64,000 bases of DNA from Calycina herbarum (Eukaryota; Ascomycota; Leotiomycetes; Helotiales; Pezizellaceae): NCBI GenBank assembly GCA_001414485.1, contig LLEY01000102.1, positions 162,058 through 226,057 of the forward strand. The letters run 5' to 3'. A model generated the notes under the pieces. That model made no database searches and had not been told where the DNA came from. It saw nothing but the letters and a program-made list of their open reading frames with translations. Of the stretch, positions 11,203-22,966 are shown piece by piece; the stretch's first letter is position 1, and the number at the start of each line of letters is the position of its first letter. Position numbers and translations under genes: made by a program.

Positions 11203-12668
11203 CTATCGAACTTTCCTCGTAAATGCCACCTTGGGAAACACAAGAGGTATCCTCAATTTTGCAACCTTCCGCTGTGCAGCAGCAGCCTTGTTGAGGCCGA
11301 ATTTCTTCACTTCAGCAACACCCACGCTCACAATCTTTGCTCCAATCTCCTGGAAATACTGCGACATCTTCTTCACATCCAATTTCAAGTCCTCCTGCAA
11401 ATCAAACATGCTCACGTCGTAGTTGTCCAATATGCAAGCCAAGGCGCAAATGTGCGTGACTATGAGGTCAAACTGGAACTTGCTAATCACTCCGCTGGTC
11501 GTAAATCTGGTCTTGAAGTCTTCCCAAACCGGTCTGGGCATATCATCAAGGATTGATGCTACCTCGTCATGTTTTGGTAGCTTCCTTTCATCTCTCTTGA
11601 GTATCGACTTGTCCAATGTTTCTACCAAAAACAGTATATACCGGAGAATCTTGAGCTTTACGATATCCACTCCCAAGTTACCGAACCGGGAGGAAACATA
11701 TCGGTAATTACTGGTGATAGGCTCCTTTGCTGTCTTTTTGTCGAGCCATTGTTTCACGGGTACAAGTCCCAGGGTGTTCTCGCCGATGAGCCCTCCAACC
11801 GTATAAACATCTTTGACATCCTTTGCTTCGAGGTTGGGCTTTGGTCGAGGTTTATTGCCCTCACTTCCTTCTGCGAGTTCTTCTTTAGTTGCCATGGTGG
11901 CTGTGATGCTTCCAATGTTTTCAAGAATGGCCTTGTCACCAGAACCCATTTTTGTAGTTGCACCACCAGCGACTCTCGAGTGTCCAGGATTGATGGCGTT
12001 TTCGGTGAAGGAGGCAATCGATTTCTTTGACTTTTTCGTACCAAAAGCTTGCCCAAGTTGGTTTCTCTGATCCCTGTATTTCTGGAGTCCTTTGTTAGCA
12101 TTGACGCTGTAGGTTTCCGCTGACTATAACTTACTACCTCGACATCGAGTTCTTGGACTGCAACCTGGTGTGACCTTACGGACCCACGTACTGCCATCTT
12201 GCGTGCCTCCATAACTTTCAGTTTGCCCGTCTCCGGATCGTAAATTCCCACATAATGTTTCAAAAGAGCGTCTGGTCCATCCGAGCTCTCTTCCCGCGCT
12301 GTGTAATCGAGTTTATGATGTGCTGAGGACTGGAGTAGGAGTTCTGTGTTCGAAATGGTGGTTTTTCTCGGATCCGAAGCTACGTTCTTGCGCTTCTGTG
12401 TGAATGGTTGTAGAGAAATGGAATTGGGGATAGCAAGGCCGCGGGAGGAAGCTGCATATATCAGAAAATGTTCAAAATAGCATTACAAGCATCACAGAGG
12501 TAGGATGGTTGCTCCTGCAAACTTACCCACTACAGGTGCCCATTTTTCTGTCTCTTGCAGAGCGATCTTGATCTGCTTGTCCTCTTCAATTGCGACCCTC
12601 TTACTCGGTTTTGAGGATCCATCTGCCTGTCTCTTGCGCTTCTTGACTTTCTCCGTTTTATCTGTCAT
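11203..12668 (-). CDS. RPA49: RNA polymerase I subunit A49
   Basis: Exons 12668-12527, 12451-12135 and 12081-11203 give 445 residues. The ATG at 12668 starts MTDKTEKVKKRKRQ, a basic N-terminus. The dimerisation domain follows with KHYVGIYDPETGKLKVMEAR and MAVRGSVRSHQ. After the second intron comes QAFGTKKSKKSIASFTENAI, a very conserved A49 stretch, and then the C-terminal tandem winged-helix part. A49 pairs with A34.5 and helps Pol I initiate and elongate rRNA transcription in the nucleolus. The second intron has a perfect TGCTAAC branch point; I chose the acceptor at 12082 over one 9 bases downstream because it keeps frame and family similarity (KYRDQRN). Length matches the family. Confidence 0.93.
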
Positions 12669-13415
12669 GGTTGCTGATGGTTGGGGATCTCGAAGTTGGA
12701 TGAAGCCTTGATAAAAAAATGCCGAAGGATAATTTTCTGCCCAAGGCGGTGGCCTAAATAAGTCTGGCGCGGGGAACACACCGCAACCCACAGAAGCTCG
12801 AGGAGCTCGAATTGGACTGATTGCGATGGAGTTAAATAGTCTGTCGCAGAGATTAATTCAAAGATTACCTAAGTATTAATTAAAGGTTGCGCAAGATAAA
12901 ATAACTATTGCCTAGCACACGGGGTCGCAACGGTCTGTAATTCTTGGGGGGGGGGGGCGCAATCTGGGTATACCCCGCACGCTTCACCACTAGCATAACT
13001 TCTATAGAAGGTCACAATTAATCACAATCACATTTAAATTAAAAAGAAGCAAAGTTATTTTCAGTATGGCTTGTATTGTTGGAAGGCAACGATGTCTAGC
13101 ATCTTCGGCAGCTTTCATTCCTTGGCTTCATAATTGGCAAACCCTAACATAACAGTCCCAAAATACATGTGTCTGGTGCTGCTTCCAAACATTTGATTCC
13201 ACCAAAGGCCGACGGCTACGCGTCATCAAACTGCTCCATCCTTGAACACCGTGAACTGTTGCACCGAGTGGTAGTCCCAAACTGTGATAATGAACCGAAT
13301 GCTGGAAAAGGCGTGGTAGATGATGCGGGGGATGGCGTAGAGTTGGAGGTTATATTGTCATGATGTGAATTTTGTGCGAGGTATGAGTACCGTTGATCGG
13401 GTTGTGGTGAGGTGT
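12669..13415. other. Intergenic with a poly-G tract
   Basis: Upstream region of A49 followed by the 3' region of the eL41 gene. A run of 12 G lies at about 12946-12957. Low-GC sequence at 13010-13080. An upstream extension of the A49 frame to 12791 lacks family similarity and is left out. Confidence 0.5.
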
Positions 13416-13551
13416 TTACTTGCTGGGAGGAGGTTAGCAAGTGTGTTGATGATCAAATGTCAATTGAGGGGGAAGCTTACGATCTGGCACGAGTCTTGCG
13501 GCGCTTTCTCTTGAGGCGCCTGACGCGCTTCTTTCTCCACTTCGCTCTCAT
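13416..13551 (-). CDS. RPL41: Ribosomal protein eL41 (25 residues)
   Basis: Exon 1 (13551-13481) codes MRAKWRKKRVRRLKRKRRKT and continues RARS; exon 2 (13422-13416) adds only a lysine and the stop. The 58-bp intron has donor GTAAGC, branch TTGCTAAC and acceptor CCCAG. The 25-residue, almost wholly Arg/Lys/Trp peptide is the universal eukaryotic eL41, a single helix at the interface of the large and small ribosomal subunits. It is too short for usual gene finders. A further intron in the 5' leader is likely (GTAAGTTGC at 13622 to an AG at 13571 or 13553), typical of ribosomal protein genes. Confidence 0.95.
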
Positions 13552-13552
13552 C

Positions 13553-13622
13553 CTGATAACAGTAGCTGTGCTGTGTGTAAGTAAAGGATCAAGGCATTGG
13601 AAGGTAGAAAGAAGCAACTTAC
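13553..13622 (-). other. Probable 5'-leader intron of the eL41 gene
   Basis: Strong donor GTAAGTTGC at 13622 reading down, followed by a pyrimidine-rich stretch and AG at 13571 or at 13553, just before the ATG. Transcript data would settle the acceptor. Confidence 0.55.
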
Positions 13623-15300
13623 TTGTCAAAGTTGAGTGTTGTGATGAAGATGGAAGAAGAAAGGAAAAGTTCGAGCTCTCGATCTCGCCTTGTGTAGGTG
13701 CGAATACGCGCTAGGCCGAATCGGGGCTGGTGGCTCGCTTAGGGTGGCAAGCCCTAGATCACGTGCTGCGGGTGTCCATGGAAGACCACGGATTTTTGGT
13801 GGGCGACGACGGGAGAGACAGTTTCCGGCGTCTCGAGATTTTTTGATATTGAAGTGGATCCATTGGATTGCAGTGCGGGCGGGGGAGGAAAGCAGGAACA
13901 TGCAGGTGCAACTCGTCAGGCCTTGGAGAGAATACATGGCGGCCATCCACCAACACCAGGCCTAACCAACACCAAGGACTCCTTCTCAAGATGTATGTCT
14001 TCGAGCAGAAATAGGGGACATTGTGATCATTGGATTGCTTGAACTAGATATCAATGGATTGCAGATTGGTGGAGGTGGAGGTGGAGGTGGCTCACAATGC
14101 ATAGGCAAGCTTCTTTTCAACTACAGGACTTCATCTCTTTCTCCTAATACTTACACCTTTGTCTCATGGCGAGATATTTATAGTCTGCACCAACCTTTTT
14201 TCGTGTTTAAACCCCCCCCCCAAAAAAAAATTTGTATAAATATCTTGAGAGAAGATCCTCCTTTTGTAAGCCAAATAAGGTAGGATTTCTTCCGCTCAAC
14301 TTCAAGACTAACCTAGCACAAAGATCAGAGCACCCGCCAGTACCTATGTATTAACTATGGTATTGATACCAGAAACAGCCGAATAATTCATGGTTCTAAC
14401 CTCATTCGCACAAAATAAGATAATGTGCGAGTAGGTCAAGTTCGAAATTGCCCGTATAGCAAAAGTCCCAAAGGCATCATCGCCGCATGCACCCTTAGTG
14501 GTGTTGGTTCTGGGAGATGTGTTGAGATTGAAATTGCTCTTTGGTCTTGGAGATTTCGAGAAACTTTGGCACTCTATGGTTTCAGGAACAAGGAGCTTTT
14601 TTGATAAAAAATGCTTAGCCCAATAGATGGAGCATCTTGCCAGTTAAATCCATTCCCGGCCGTATGTCTCTTTCGTAAGAGCATTCATTCATGAGCAGCT
14701 GCTCCGTCGCTGAGAATATCGTCACTTCTGGGTCTACTTTTGGAAAGAAGAAAAAAGTATGGACTTCAAGCAGTCACGGCATTCAAGAGGAAGATTGCTC
14801 TTGGCTCTTGGCTCTTGACGCAAAGTCGTGTCGCTGCTTCCTCTTGGTTGAGCTTTCGATAGCTTCAAGTTGCATAGGTGCGCCCAGTGGCAATATGGCA
14901 ACCAAGAAATCGAGGAATCAACCTCGAGGAGTCAATTTCGTGAAGCGGATCATGCGAGCAAAACAAATATGTTTTTAAGCCCCTTTGACTTTGGATTTCC
15001 ATTCCGGGGGAACATCCAGAGGAAGCATGGAAATGGCGTGGTTGGTGCAAAAATTGAGTTGGGCACCTCAAGTAGACACACAAGGAAGGAGCGACCCTCC
15101 TTCCCTCAGAATTGACAACACCACGGATTTTGTCCAAGACAGCCTCGCAACGCCACCCACGGGGGCTACCTTTCCGCCGCCAGACCCGCCCTCTCGTTAC
15201 CATCGTCAACAGCGTCATTTCCTCCATTATTACCAGCATCTACCTCCCTTGGTTCCACCACTGCTTTCCCTCTCCTGGTCGTTGTACCCTTCCATGCGCA
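13623..15300. other. Intergenic, with simple repeats
   Basis: Promoter side of eL41 (a CACGTG at about 13758) and leader of the FHA kinase. Contains a GGTGGA repeat (14068-14090) and a poly-C/poly-A tract (14211-14230). ORFs of up to about 125 codons on both strands overlap each other and show no domain. No gene called. Confidence 0.45.
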
Positions 15301-17600
<2,300 letters not shown>

Positions 17601-18005
17601 TTGATCTAAGGGGCAATTTTGCATGTTTGCTTTGTGTTTAAAAGATACCCATTTACATTTTCGCTAGAGATACAAGGTCGAGATATAGGATTCGGTGGAT
17701 TTGCAACAAATACTCGATTGCTGGGGGGATTTGCCTGGCTAGGATTTGATTGTGTCTTGTTTGAGGAGCATAACAATTGAGGAGCATAACAAAGACTTCG
17801 TTTCGCAATAGAACAACCTTGTCGCCCGACTACTTGACAGGCTGCTTCTCTTTGTTCGCTTACCCAGCTTGCTTTATATGTTCTTGGTGAACAACTTAAT
17901 TGTTTCCATTTATACTTTCTCGAAGGTGTCCCACCCCCCTTCTGATTCAACTAACATAGAAAAAGGTTCATCCATCTATATTTCGCCCTCGAGCGCAAAA
18001 AGTTT
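17601..18005. other. Intergenic
   Basis: 3' region of the kinase and leader of the next plus-strand gene. A 19-base near-direct repeat GAGGAGCATAACAA(TTGA) occurs at about 17764-17795. Nothing else seen. Confidence 0.5.
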
Positions 18006-18854
18006 ATGCCCAGTTCCCCAGCAACAACCCCCCTCGACGAACCCACAGCAGCAAGTCGAAATCCTGGCACCATCCCAATTCAAGCCTCCACCTACATCCA
18101 GAACACCCTCAAGATCCGCGAAACACCCCATCCCTCACCCCCTTCCCAAATGGCAAAAGAACTCGAAATTCTCCATAAGAACCACCAAAAAGCCCTAACA
18201 GAGAGACAATCCTGTCTCCGCTGTAAAACCCTAGGTCTTCGCTGCTCCTTCTCGGTTGATTTCGAGAGGAGTAGTGATACTAAGGTCTCTATTTATTCGA
18301 CTAAATATTCTGCTTCTGCTATTCCTTTGGATAAGGAGAAGTTTATGGGTGTAGTTGAGGGAGGGAGACCGTGTTGTTCGCGGTGCTTCGGCGATGGGGA
18401 GGTGTTTTGTGTTGCCCCTGGTAAAGTGAGGAGGGGGGTGGCGAATGCTGGGTATTTTAAATTTGTGAGGGAGGAGGAGGGGTGGGTTGTTGAGGGTGCT
18501 AGTGGGGTTTTGGTGAGCGAGAAGATTGAGGAACTTCTTGGTCCTCAAAGAGAGGGGAGGAGATTTGTTCCACTAATTAAGGAGGGGGATGTTGATGGGG
18601 TAAAGAAGGGATTGCTTCCCATTTTCAAGGGAGAAGGAGAGGATTTTGGGATGGCGGATCATTCGGTTTATAATAGGCTGACGGAGAGGGATGCAGAAGA
18701 AATGAAGAAGTGGAGGGAAGAGGTAAGACTGTTTGAGGAACCGGAGGAGGTGGAAGATAAGAAACAGAGGGAGAAAGATGAAGAAGAAATTAGAATTTGG
18801 AAGGAAGAGGTAAGATTGATGGATGAATGGGAGGAGGTGGAAGAAGAATGGTGA
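18006..18854 (+). CDS. Hypothetical protein with two cysteine motifs and a duplicated tail
   Basis: Single exon, 282 residues, ATG at 18006. I do not recognise a named family. It has C-x2-C-x6-C (CLRCKTLGLRC, about residues 70-80) and, 43 residues later, C-x2-C-x7-C (CSRCFGDGEVFC). That spacing recalls the Zn(II)2Cys6 cluster, but with a much longer loop. Proteins with a short 'CLRCK..RC' head followed by a second Cys group occur in Leotiomycetes as uncharacterised genes. The N-terminus is Pro/Ser/Thr-rich. The C-terminus has two similar charged segments (KKWREEVRLFEEPEEVED and RIWKEEVRLMDEWEEVEE). The 3' half is strikingly G-rich compared with neighbours. Zinc binding is an inference only. 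Confidence 0.65.
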   Translation: MPSSPATTPLDEPTAASRNPGTIPIQASTYIQNTLKIRETPHPSPPSQMAKELEILHKNHQKALTERQSCLRCKTLGLRCSFSVDFERSSDTKVSIYSTKYSASAIPLDKEKFMGVVEGGRPCCSRCFGDGEVFCVAPGKVRRGVANAGYFKFVREEEGWVVEGASGVLVSEKIEELLGPQREGRRFVPLIKEGDVDGVKKGLLPIFKGEGEDFGMADHSVYNRLTERDAEEMKKWREEVRLFEEPEEVEDKKQREKDEEEIRIWKEEVRLMDEWEEVEEEW

Positions 18855-20332
18855 GAGAGGTTGAAGGTTGTCTTAATGGATTTCACTTCAACCTATCAAG
18901 CCTAGTTCTTTTGATTCCGGACCCCGATTCTATTCTCTTTCCATTTTCTACTTCAACTAACTCTCTTTTCTGTTTCGCTCTTTCGGATCTTCTTTCCTTT
19001 TCTTTGACAGATTGAAGGATCAGGCAGGACCTCTCAATCTGTTTCTTCGTCTCCTTACACCCCTTCCCCTTTTTGCTCTTCCCCAACTAATAGAACTTCA
19101 CTTCCAAAGCCATCATACTAATTTCATTTTTTCATTTCCTCTCATTTTTCCACCGCCTTCCTTTCAAAATCATAATCATAATCATATCACATTTCAAATG
19201 TTTATTCTGCTCATTCTTGGAATATGTGAACAACAAATAATTCAACGTTTCAAATCACACGAATATCTTGGTTCCTTAATTAATAGGCCCAGCTTCTTGT
19301 TCACGCTGCACTTTGGCAACCTCCCACTTATCTAAATTTCGAATGTTCCAAAGATTACATGTATCAATCGACAGAATCGAGTAATCCCTTGAAAACCTCA
19401 ACGTATCTCCGTTCTTCTTGCTTGCTTGTATCTTCCGCCAATTAAGCGAGACGACGGATTTACCTTCGCGCACACATCAAAAACCTCTCACATAACAACG
19501 CTAAGCCACTTACAGAGTTTTGTTGCACATCGCAAAAGCTGCCTGCATGATTAGTGTGGAGCTAGTATCGTCTAGCGTCTGTCTTAGCGTTGAAGGAGGT
19601 TTTCAGTCCCGGAAATCAACGACAAGACGCGACTCAACATTAAAAAAAACTAAGAGTGGAGAGCACAAATATGTAATTGTTTCCACTTCGACTCAATTTC
19701 TCGTTGTGTTTTTCCGACTACTTTGTATTTCGCTATACTTGTGGTAAAACTTGTTGGTGTCGCCCGTTTCCCTAATTTCAGGCCGCGCTTACTTTGCTGC
19801 CGGCCGTTCTTTGCCGAATTTGACTAAAGAGCCAGCTTTGGGAATGCTTTGATAGTCGAATTGGTACTATATCAACAATTTGAGTTCATCGTCAAGACGA
19901 TGATTGAACCGATCGGAAACTTTTGTTCAAGGTAGATAGTGGAGAAAGGGTTCTCCCCCACTTGTCTCTTGGTTCTAGTGCTTTCAAATGAACCAAGATG
20001 AAGCTGGAGAGCTGTTTACCAGGGTATGAAGGATTTCAGTACATGGATCAAGGAGCCTGAATTGTTTGGTATCGATATTGCCCGGCAATGCCCCCTGGCT
20101 TCATGAGATCACAGCCCATAGCAACATCTATTGCAGCCCCCCCAAAGTCTCCTGTAGAACCCAAGCCGTCAGGCGGTTCAAAATGCTGGCATCTTCAATC
20201 ACATCTAGAGAAGGAGAAGATTTGTAAATGGTAATAATATTAGGCAATTGAGAATTCTCCGAAGATCTATCCACCCAAAACGTTTCTAGTTTGCAATTTC
20301 CTGCTCAACAGAGCTACGACCTGCATCTACAA
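18855..20332. other. Intergenic between convergent genes
   Basis: T/C-rich to about 19200 (3' region of the previous gene), then mixed sequence. No domain in any short ORF; a spliced gene cannot be excluded but I see none. The last ~100 bases are the 3' region of the SUMO protease. Confidence 0.45.
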
Positions 20333-22258
20333 TCATTTCTTCGCCTTTTTTTTTGCTTCAATCTCAACACTTTGTGATTCCGCCTGCAGGTCCAGAAGAA
20401 TGTTTCTAATCTGATCGCGTAGTTCCAACGGCGCTTGGAAATCAATATCATCAAGGGCTTCCCTATGCATGATCTTGCGCGCTATCTCATCAGGCTGCTT
20501 CAGAAATTCCTCAATATAGCTAAGAAGAAAGACGCCACAATCGTAGTCATTTGGTTGTTGAGGAATGCCGCTTGCTGACATTCCAACGGGGTGTGGCCAG
20601 TCGACTTGAACACCTTTTTTATCTTGAGCCTCAGCAATCAGGTATGACTTCAGCTTGGTGCAAGTAGCGGAGTATTTGCCCTCTAGTGAATCCAATGTGA
20701 TGATCCTAGGTTGGGACGCATCGTACTTTCGGGGGGCAAACGGTTTTTTCTTCCCTCTTTTTGGACTAGGCTTCATGCTTTGCTGGGGATCCGGTACCTC
20801 CTTTGCCGAATTCTCAGATAGATCGACTTCGCCCGAGGGGTCAGCGGGATCAGCGATTTCAATGACGTTGTCATTCGAATTCAAAGCCAAAAGCCTACCG
20901 GGATTGCATATGATTGCAACATACCAATGGTCATCCTTCAGGTTTACCGGTACGATGATGTAGTCGTAGGAGAAAATATCAACCTTGGAGGTCCATCGTC
21001 GAACATTTTGGTAGTTAATCCGTTGCTTACCAGTATTGGTAGTAAGATTTTTGTAGAAAAATGTATTGAAAATGTAAATACGAGAGGCCGTCTGTGGTTG
21101 CAAATGTTCCTCCAACCAGCGAAGATAGAACTCGATTATACTGTCATTCAGATACACGCCATCGTCAAGCCTTTCTATGTCCCACTTTTCGACAGTTGCC
21201 TTAGCCTTACCATAGATTATTGTGTTTCGCCAATTTTCCTCCCATTCCGGATGTAATTGCGACCATCGATCTGGGATTTCAGAGCCAGGATCTTCTTCCT
21301 CAGAAGTGACGTTGGATTTTGTACGACGGGTCCTGCGCAAGCGAGGAGGACTTGAATCTCGGGATGGGGGTGAAGGTAGCTGTGAAGGAGAATTTGACTG
21401 GTACATTTTTTGAGGGCACGTCCTTTGAGATCCCCCTTGGGAAAATCGGCGAGAGGATCTACGAGTTGCGGTATTAGAATACCTTGTGGTTTCATTTGAA
21501 GGAAAACCCTCCCTTGAAAATTCATCCTCGCTTCCGCTATCAGGACGACGCTTTCTCTCTTTTGAACTGAATTCGATGGATTCTCTGCTCCGCCGCACCG
21601 TCCTATTTGTCAAGGGCCCATAATCCATAGAATCATTCTCATCCTCGAAACTGGTGTGTGGCTCTAGAATGGGCACAGAACGGGTCCGATATCGCCTTGC
21701 TGCTGAGACCAAATGCATAGGCATTGTCGGATCATACGTAGGTAAGATAACATGGGGCCAGCTTGTCCTAACTGGCAATTGGTGTCTGGCTGTGGGTATG
21801 ACCTCCAAATTACCGCTATTGAACTCTTCCTCGGATCCTCCTAGGAATTCTTCATGTCCAGGGCGATCGATAGTCCGTCCCGTTCGTCTTGGAGAATTCC
21901 CCGGACTGAGAGCTCTTGTATTTTTCTGGGTATTTTGCGACCACATTCCGGGATCAATGGTGAGCTTTGGATTGAATTCTTGACGGTGTTGTTGACAGTG
22001 TTCCTGATGGTGTTCTGGAAGGTATTCTTGATGGTGTCCACGTAGCAAACTTCTACGCTGCGCCTTAAGCTGGCTGGGAGTTATGTATACTGGTGTGTGT
22101 TCCCCAATCTTTTGTCTTTTGGTGGAATGTGTTCCGCCCGAACGACTTTTTGGTGTTCCGTAGTACATAGAGGGAGTTCTCGCAGGGCTGGATCCCATTC
22201 TCATTGTCATGGGCGTCGAAGGCATATGCCCCTCATCTGGGTATAGGGCGGGCGGCAT
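20333..22258 (-). CDS. ULP2: Ulp2-type SUMO protease
   Basis: Single exon, 641 residues, ATG at 22258. The first ~330 residues are disordered, Ser/Arg-rich and carry basic clusters (STKRQK, KERKRRPD) that could be nuclear signals. The C48 peptidase domain runs from about 340 to 615 with WDIERLDDGVYLNDSIIEFY, catalytic His444 (KDDHWYV), Asp523 (ITLDSLEG), Gln567 or Gln568 and Cys574 (NDYDCGVFLL). An insert of about 60 residues between the His and Asp motifs (461-517) is typical of the Ulp2/SENP6-7 branch rather than Ulp1. It should remove SUMO chains from nuclear proteins. The N-terminus is shorter than in many Ulp2 proteins, so an upstream exon is possible but not seen. Confidence 0.9.
   Translation of the reverse strand: MPPALYPDEGHMPSTPMTMRMGSSPARTPSMYYGTPKSRSGGTHSTKRQKIGEHTPVYITPSQLKAQRRSLLRGHHQEYLPEHHQEHCQQHRQEFNPKLTIDPGMWSQNTQKNTRALSPGNSPRRTGRTIDRPGHEEFLGGSEEEFNSGNLEVIPTARHQLPVRTSWPHVILPTYDPTMPMHLVSAARRYRTRSVPILEPHTSFEDENDSMDYGPLTNRTVRRSRESIEFSSKERKRRPDSGSEDEFSREGFPSNETTRYSNTATRRSSRRFSQGGSQRTCPQKMYQSNSPSQLPSPPSRDSSPPRLRRTRRTKSNVTSEEEDPGSEIPDRWSQLHPEWEENWRNTIIYGKAKATVEKWDIERLDDGVYLNDSIIEFYLRWLEEHLQPQTASRIYIFNTFFYKNLTTNTGKQRINYQNVRRWTSKVDIFSYDYIIVPVNLKDDHWYVAIICNPGRLLALNSNDNVIEIADPADPSGEVDLSENSAKEVPDPQQSMKPSPKRGKKKPFAPRKYDASQPRIITLDSLEGKYSATCTKLKSYLIAEAQDKKGVQVDWPHPVGMSASGIPQQPNDYDCGVFLLSYIEEFLKQPDEIARKIMHREALDDIDFQAPLELRDQIRNILLDLQAESQSVEIEAKKKAKK
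21982..22041 (-). repeat. 12-bp coding minisatellite in the SUMO protease gene
   Basis: Five diverged 12-bp units on the plus strand (GACGGTGTTGTT, GACAGTGTTCCT, GATGGTGTTCTG, GAAGGTATTCTT, GATGGTGTCCAC) give four-residue repeats of the HHQE/HRQE type at about residues 73-94. Confidence 0.75.
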
Positions 22259-22966
22259 TGTTTTCGTGAACGCGAGCTCTTTGGGGAAAGTATTTGGGAG
22301 GGAGCTGAGCTGAATGCGGAAGTGGGAGTGGAGAGGACCTTGGAGGTGAAAGGAACTGGTGGACCTGTAAAAATGGTCAATATCATCGAGTGAATTGGTT
22401 CATGGCCCTACTAGATGTTCTTGTTCTTTGGCAAGCTGGCAGTGGTGTGTCGCGCACCAACATTGTCCTTGATCTGAATTGGACGGCAGCGAAGTCTAGA
22501 GGTGTCGTAGCTTTATTCAAAATATCGCTTGTCCACAAGGTACGTAGAGACTATGTCTTTCTACGTGAGGTAAGGTTGTTTGCGGAAGCTGCGAGCATCT
22601 AGCTATGCGCGCTCTAGGGACCCACTTGGAGCGGTTGGTGATTGGTCAGCACACCGCTAGCGGAAGATTTGCCAAGACTCGTTTTCTCAAGCGCATTCAC
22701 TCCGAGATCGCTTTAGGGATATTTGAGAAATCATGAAGTCAGAATTGGCAAAGAAAACGTTATAAGTAAGTAGGTAGGCTAGGTTGGTATTATAGCAAAG
22801 TGACGATTACTGTTGAATTACAATATCCCACCGGAACTCCTGGCCTCCCAGCTTTTTATGAACAACCCAATGTCTATGTTGATACAGATCTACCTATACA
22901 CACAAATTCCTGCCCAGACTTATTCATACGTAGTACAAGCAAAATTTCTCTTTCACCTTCTGAACT
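22259..22966. other. Intergenic between two minus-strand genes
   Basis: Promoter of the SUMO protease and 3' region of PET127. No gene seen. Confidence 0.5.
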
